DNA from: an uncultured Clostridium sp.
GTDB lineage: Bacteria > Bacillota > Clostridia > TANB77 > CAG-508
Direction: 5' to 3'
DNA length: 18,099 bases
Assembly (NCBI GenBank): GCA_946498265.1
Contig: CAMMNR010000016.1
Span: 1 to 18,099 of the forward strand
Part shown: piece after piece, positions 15,909-18,099 of the stretch
Layout of the letters: each line of letters opens with the position of its first letter
How positions within the stretch are numbered: position 1 is the first letter of the stretch
The notes under the pieces: model-generated
The model's database searches: none
The model's input: the letters and a program-made list of their open reading frames with translations, nothing else
What the model was told of the DNA's origin: nothing
Made by a program: the position numbers and the translations under genes

Positions 15909-16175
15909 TCTTTTGGTTTTTTTATTATTATCTCTAGTAAAGTTTTATAACTTTTTATCTTTTGCATAATTTACATTTGTAATCTCTTTATCTTTTGTAT
16001 GAATTTAAAGTTACATTTTTATCTTTTGTAACTTAATATCTCTTTTGTATTTTTATCTTTTGTATTAATCTTAAATCTCTTATCTTTTGTATTATTTTCT
16101 TTTGTACTTTATATATTTATCTTTTGTGCAGTTTTCCTTTGTTTTTTTATTTATCTTTTGTATAATTATCTTTTG
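15909..16175 (-). repeat. Array of eleven CAAAAGA motifs (mostly TACAAAAGATA) in the mraZ-rsmH spacer
   Basis: The plus strand shows TCTTTTG starting at 15909, 15958, 15991, 16022, 16041, 16056, 16083, 16098, 16120, 16154 and 16169; most copies extend to TATCTTTTGTA. Degenerate copies (for example around 15973, 16135 and 16183) add to these. In the direction of transcription the unit is TACAAAAGATA. All copies are in the same orientation. Spacing is irregular (15, 15, 15, 19, 22, 27, 31, 33, 34, 49), so it is neither a simple tandem repeat nor CRISPR. The 387-base spacer has no open reading frame. The array would be transcribed as the rsmH leader and could hold binding sites for a DNA- or RNA-binding protein. 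The function is unknown. Confidence 0.85.
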
Positions 16176-16211
16176 TATTTTTTCTTTGGTTATTATATAA
16201 ACTTTTTCAAG

Positions 16212-16637
16212 TTATATACCAAGCATTGTCATATTTTCTGCTATTTCATCTGCTGATATATTTTCATCACATTTTTCCCATGTTTCTTTATTCCATATTT
16301 CTAGTCTTGTCCCTACTCCGATTATTACTGCTTCTTTTTCTAAATTTGCTGCTGTTCTTAAATTGTTTGGAATTAAAAATCTTCCTTGTTTGTCTATTTC
16401 ACATTCTGTAGCTCCTGATAAGAAAAATCTTACAAAGTTTCTAGCATTTCTATCTGATAGAGGTAAAGCTTTTAATTTTGTTTCAAAATTTAACCACTCA
16501 TTTTGTGAAAACGCAAATAAACATCCATCTAAACCTTTTGTTACGATGAATTTTTCTCCCATATCTTGTCTTAACTTTGCTGGCATTATTAATCTTCCTT
16601 TTGCATCTAAAGAATGTTCGTATTCACCAATTAGCAA
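16212..16637 (-). CDS. mraZ: Transcriptional regulator MraZ
   Basis: MraZ is an AbrB-fold DNA-binding protein that controls the division and cell-wall cluster it heads. The 141-residue chain has the two internal repeats with their signature loops, DAKGRLIMPAKLR near residue 11 and DKQGRFLIPNNLR near residue 82. The length is normal. The start codon is TTG (LIGEYEHSLD follows), with AGAGGTG eight bases upstream; no ATG fits. Four MraZ boxes lie directly upstream, so autoregulation is expected from the family. The gene is separated from rsmH by an unusually long repeat-bearing spacer. Confidence 0.96.
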   Translation of the reverse strand: MLIGEYEHSLDAKGRLIMPAKLRQDMGEKFIVTKGLDGCLFAFSQNEWLNFETKLKALPLSDRNARNFVRFFLSGATECEIDKQGRFLIPNNLRTAANLEKEAVIIGVGTRLEIWNKETWEKCDENISADEIAENMTMLGI

Positions 16638-16662
16638 TTAAATTTCACCTCTATTCTTTCTT

Positions 16663-16699
16663 CCACTTTTTCACCACTTTGTACCACTTCTCTCCACTT
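16663..16699 (-). promoter_or_regulatory. mraZ: Four MraZ boxes (AAGTGG direct repeats)
   Basis: On the minus strand AAGTGG occurs at 16699-16694, 16689-16684, 16679-16674 and 16668-16663, with steps of 10, 10 and 11 bases, so all lie on one face of the helix. Short GTGG- or TGGG-type repeats at about ten-base intervals upstream of mraZ are the known MraZ operator. The boxes fill the space between the -10 box and the ribosome-binding site, fitting repression or activation at the promoter. Confidence 0.85.
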
Positions 16700-16706
16700 C
16701 ATTTAA

Positions 16707-16735
16707 ATTTTAATATAACTTTTTAAATTTTGCAA
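16707..16735 (-). promoter_or_regulatory. Predicted promoter of the mraZ operon
   Basis: On the minus strand TTGCAA (16735-16730), a 17-base spacer and TAAAAT (16712-16707) form a reasonable vegetative promoter. The transcription start would fall next to the first MraZ box. Upstream lie phased A-tracts (16747-16787). Confidence 0.6.
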
Positions 16736-16746
16736 TAGTTTTTACT

Positions 16747-16787
16747 AATTTTTTTAATTTTTTTGAATTTTTTTATTTTTCGTTTTT
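16747..16787 (-). promoter_or_regulatory. Phased A-tracts upstream of the mraZ promoter
   Basis: On the plus strand AATTTTTTT begins at 16747, 16756 and 16766, followed by further T-runs at 16776 and 16783, steps of 9, 10, 10 and 7. Read with the mraZ promoter these are A-tracts in helical phase just upstream of the -35 box, as in curved DNA or UP elements. Curvature is inferred from spacing only. Confidence 0.5.
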
Positions 16788-16860
16788 CTTGTACATATAT
16801 TTAGTATTAGTTTAGATTATTTTTGCTATTATTAGTTCATTTTATTTTTCTCCCTTACTT

Positions 16861-16868
16861 GCTATACT
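16861..16868 (+). promoter_or_regulatory. Extended -10 element for the XRE gene
   Basis: TATACT (16863-16868) is preceded by TGC, giving an extended -10 motif (TGNTATACT) about 30 bases upstream of the XRE start codon. The matching -35 region (TTTATT) is poor, as is allowed for extended -10 promoters. It diverges from the mraZ promoter. Confidence 0.45.
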
Positions 16869-16897
16869 TTCATTAAGTTATAAATTGGGAGGAATAT

Positions 16898-17278
16898 ATG
16901 AATAATAACGAAGATTTTCAACTAAAAAGTATTGGTAGAAGAATTAAATTAGCAAGAAACAACTTAGATTTAACACAAGAACAATTGGCTGAAAAAGCTG
17001 GTCTTTCTCCTAGATTTATTAGCCAATTAGAACGTGGTGTTGCTTTTGGAAGTGCAAATACTATTATAAGTATTTGTAAAACTTTAAAAATTGATCCTAA
17101 TTTTTTATTCGGTGATTTAGTAAAAAATAGTTCACCCACTTTAGTTGATATGATAGATATAAAATTTTTAGAAAATTATTTAAAACTAGATTCCTATAAT
17201 AAAAGTGCAATTAACAGCTTCACTACTGAATTATTAAAATTGCAGACAAATAGTTTTAAATCAAAAAAAGATGCATAA
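16898..17278 (+). CDS. XRE-family helix-turn-helix regulator
   Basis: This 126-residue protein is the only plus-strand gene supported here. Residues about 12-66 form an HTH_3 (Cro/CI-type) domain: IGRRIKLARNNLDLTQEQLAEKAGLSPRFISQLERG, with TQEQLAEKAGLS and RFISQLERG as the two key helices. The remainder (FLENYLKLDSYNKSAINSFTTELLKLQ) looks helical and may mediate dimerisation, as in SinR-like regulators. No ligand domain is seen. The start has GGGAGG six bases upstream. It is divergent from mraZ and could share the control region with it, or it could regulate the nearby hydrolase or integrated element; the target is not evident. Confidence 0.9.
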   Translation: MNNNEDFQLKSIGRRIKLARNNLDLTQEQLAEKAGLSPRFISQLERGVAFGSANTIISICKTLKIDPNFLFGDLVKNSSPTLVDMIDIKFLENYLKLDSYNKSAINSFTTELLKLQTNSFKSKKDA

Positions 17279-17289
17279 ATAATAAAATA

Positions 17290-17352
17290 GAACAATAACG
17301 GGCTTTTTATATTTTCTCTTTTTATAAGCTTTTAAAGCCCTCGTTATTGTTC
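17290..17352. terminator. Long-loop inverted repeat after the XRE gene
   Basis: GAACAATAACGGGCTTT (17290-17306) pairs with AAAGCCC plus TCGTTATTGTTC (17334-17352), leaving a two-base bulge and a 27-base AT-rich loop. It lies 11 bases after the XRE stop. The stem could end transcription from both sides, but there is no clean T-tract beyond either arm, so it may instead be a small palindromic element. Confidence 0.5.
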
Positions 17353-17448
17353 ATTCTAAATTTTGCAAAATGAAATTTATGTGCGTCTGTTAATAACTCC
17401 TATTTCTAATAGAAAATAATATTGATAAATACAATATGTTTCTTTCTT

Positions 17449-17874
17449 TTAATTTATTGTTGTAGATGTTGGACCAGTTCCAACTACATCTTCTTGTAAT
17501 GCTCTCCATGTATTACATCCTACTATTCCGTCAACCGATAATCCTTTATTTCTTTGATATGATCTAACTGCTTCTAATGTTGCAGAACCAAATATTCCGT
17601 CTAGTCCATTTGTTCTATATCCTAATGTGTTTAAGTCATCTTGTGCTATTAATACATAATTGCTTAAGCTTCCTCTTCTTAATGTTGGAAATCCCCCTGT
17701 ACTACATGCAGGCGTTCCAAATCTTTTGTCAAAATGTACCCATGTAGGTGTTAATGAAATTGGTTCAACATAACTCCATACTCCAGAATTATTGGCACTG
17801 TTCCAAAGTCTAGTTCTTTGTGTTTGCGTCAATCTCTGCCCAACATCAAATGCTACACCGGCGTAGTGTTGTGA
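17449..17874 (-). pseudogene. 3' part of an M15-type peptidase with peptidoglycan-binding domain, cut by an integrated element
   Basis: The open frame begins at a stop codon (17875-17877) and reads SQHYAGVAFDVGQRL at once. HYAGVAFD fits the zinc-binding H-x-x-G-x-A-x-D motif of M15 D-alanyl-D-alanine peptidases, and PTWVHFDKR supplies the second zinc motif. A PG_binding_1 domain follows (DDLNTLGYRTNGLDGIFGSATLEAVRSYQRNKGLSVDGIVG). The normal N-terminal half of the catalytic domain is absent. There is no convincing start: the nearest is TTG at 17832, inside the domain and without a clear ribosome-binding site. The break lies about 20 bases from the stop of a serine recombinase gene. I infer that a mobile element split the gene. 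A TTG-initiated fragment of 127 residues, carrying only the binding domain and part of the catalytic site, remains possible. Confidence 0.75.
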
Positions 17875-17897
17875 TTATGCTCACACAGTTGAACCAT
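17870..17897. mobile_element. Probable element end / attachment-site half next to the recombinase
   Basis: Host peptidase sequence is readable down to about 17874 from the left, and the recombinase stop is at 17898, so the junction must lie in this short stretch or slightly to its left. It contains a perfect interrupted palindrome, TGTGA-N6-TCACA (17870-17885). Large serine recombinase sites are imperfect inverted repeats around a two-base crossover. The exact crossover cannot be fixed from one end. Confidence 0.4.
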
Positions 17898-18099
17898 TTA
17901 TATTAATTTTTCTATATCTATTTTTAATTCAAATTTTGCAGATTTATCATGATATATGTAAATTTTATCAATTAGCATATTCAGTATCACTTTATCTGGT
18001 ACTTCCGCTTCTATAATTTGATTAAAATAATCTATTGTTTGTTTCAATTTTTCTTGCTTTATTTCTAAATCTTCATTTTGCAACTCTTGTAATTTCTTT
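17898..18099 (-). CDS. C-terminal end of a probable large serine recombinase (gene continues beyond the window)
   Basis: The frame is open to the window edge and gives 66 residues: a charged coiled-coil stretch (KKLQELQNEDLEIKQEKLKQTIDYF) followed by VILNMLIDKIYIYHDKSAKFELKIDIEKLI. A coiled coil and then a short LIDKIxIYxDK-type beta segment before the stop is how many large serine recombinases of Firmicutes end. Such enzymes integrate and excise phages, conjugative elements and developmental inserts such as skin. The catalytic serine domain is not in the window, so the call rests on the tail and on its place beside a split gene. The in-frame TTG at 18083 is not a likely true start. Confidence 0.65.
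   Translation of the reverse strand, partial: KKLQELQNEDLEIKQEKLKQTIDYFNQIIEAEVPDKVILNMLIDKIYIYHDKSAKFELKIDIEKLI

Noticed and set aside
15909..16175. CRISPR array
   Set aside because: The repeated unit is only about 7-11 bases and the spacing varies from 15 to 49 bases; no cas gene is present.
17870..17885. CRP (cAMP receptor) binding site
   Set aside because: The sequence fits the enteric consensus, but this looks like a clostridial genome and the site lies at an element junction, not at a recognisable promoter.

Overview
The window is very AT-rich (roughly a quarter to 30% G+C by eye). It reads as a chromosomal segment of a low-GC Gram-positive, Clostridia-like bacterium. The murein is probably meso-diaminopimelate type (MurE DNPR motif), and SpoVD- and SpoVB-type proteins hint at a spore-forming ancestry, although sporulation itself cannot be shown here. 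Nearly everything is on the minus strand and is best read from high to low coordinates.

Division and wall cluster, first part (about 16.8 kb down to 12.3 kb): an A-tract-rich promoter region with four AAGTGG MraZ boxes drives mraZ. An unusual 387-base gap follows, carrying eleven copies of TCTTTTG (minus strand CAAAAGA, mostly within TACAAAAGATA). Next come rsmH, ftsL and a SpoVD-like PASTA penicillin-binding protein. The spoVD ribosome-binding site lies in the 3' arm of a terminator-like hairpin.

Inserted middle (12.3 to 8.4 kb): a two-gene glycosyltransferase operon (GT4-like and GT2) with its own extended -10 promoter and a 12-bp inverted repeat, then pyrB-pyrI (aspartate transcarbamoylase catalytic and regulatory chains). 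pyrI ends inside a huge, almost perfect inverted repeat (arms of about 143 bases, 30-base loop) built from five GGGGACG units.

Division and wall cluster, second part (8.3 kb to 1): murE, mraY, ftsW/spoVE, murG, a sensor histidine kinase with no response regulator, a SpoVB/MurJ-type exporter broken by a one-base frameshift, and the start of an HU gene. A second palindromic element of the same GGGGACGGGCTA family fills the murG-kinase gap and supplies the last codons of murG. Together these genes make lipid II (MurE, MraY, MurG), possibly move it across the membrane (MurJ/SpoVB) and polymerise and crosslink it (FtsW, SpoVD). murF, murD, murB and ftsQ are absent from the cluster.

Right end (16.9 to 18.1 kb): a small plus-strand XRE regulator, then the 3' half of an M15 peptidase gene with a peptidoglycan-binding domain. 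That gene is cut off just where the 3' end of a probable large serine recombinase begins. This looks like one end of an integrated element inside a wall-hydrolase gene.
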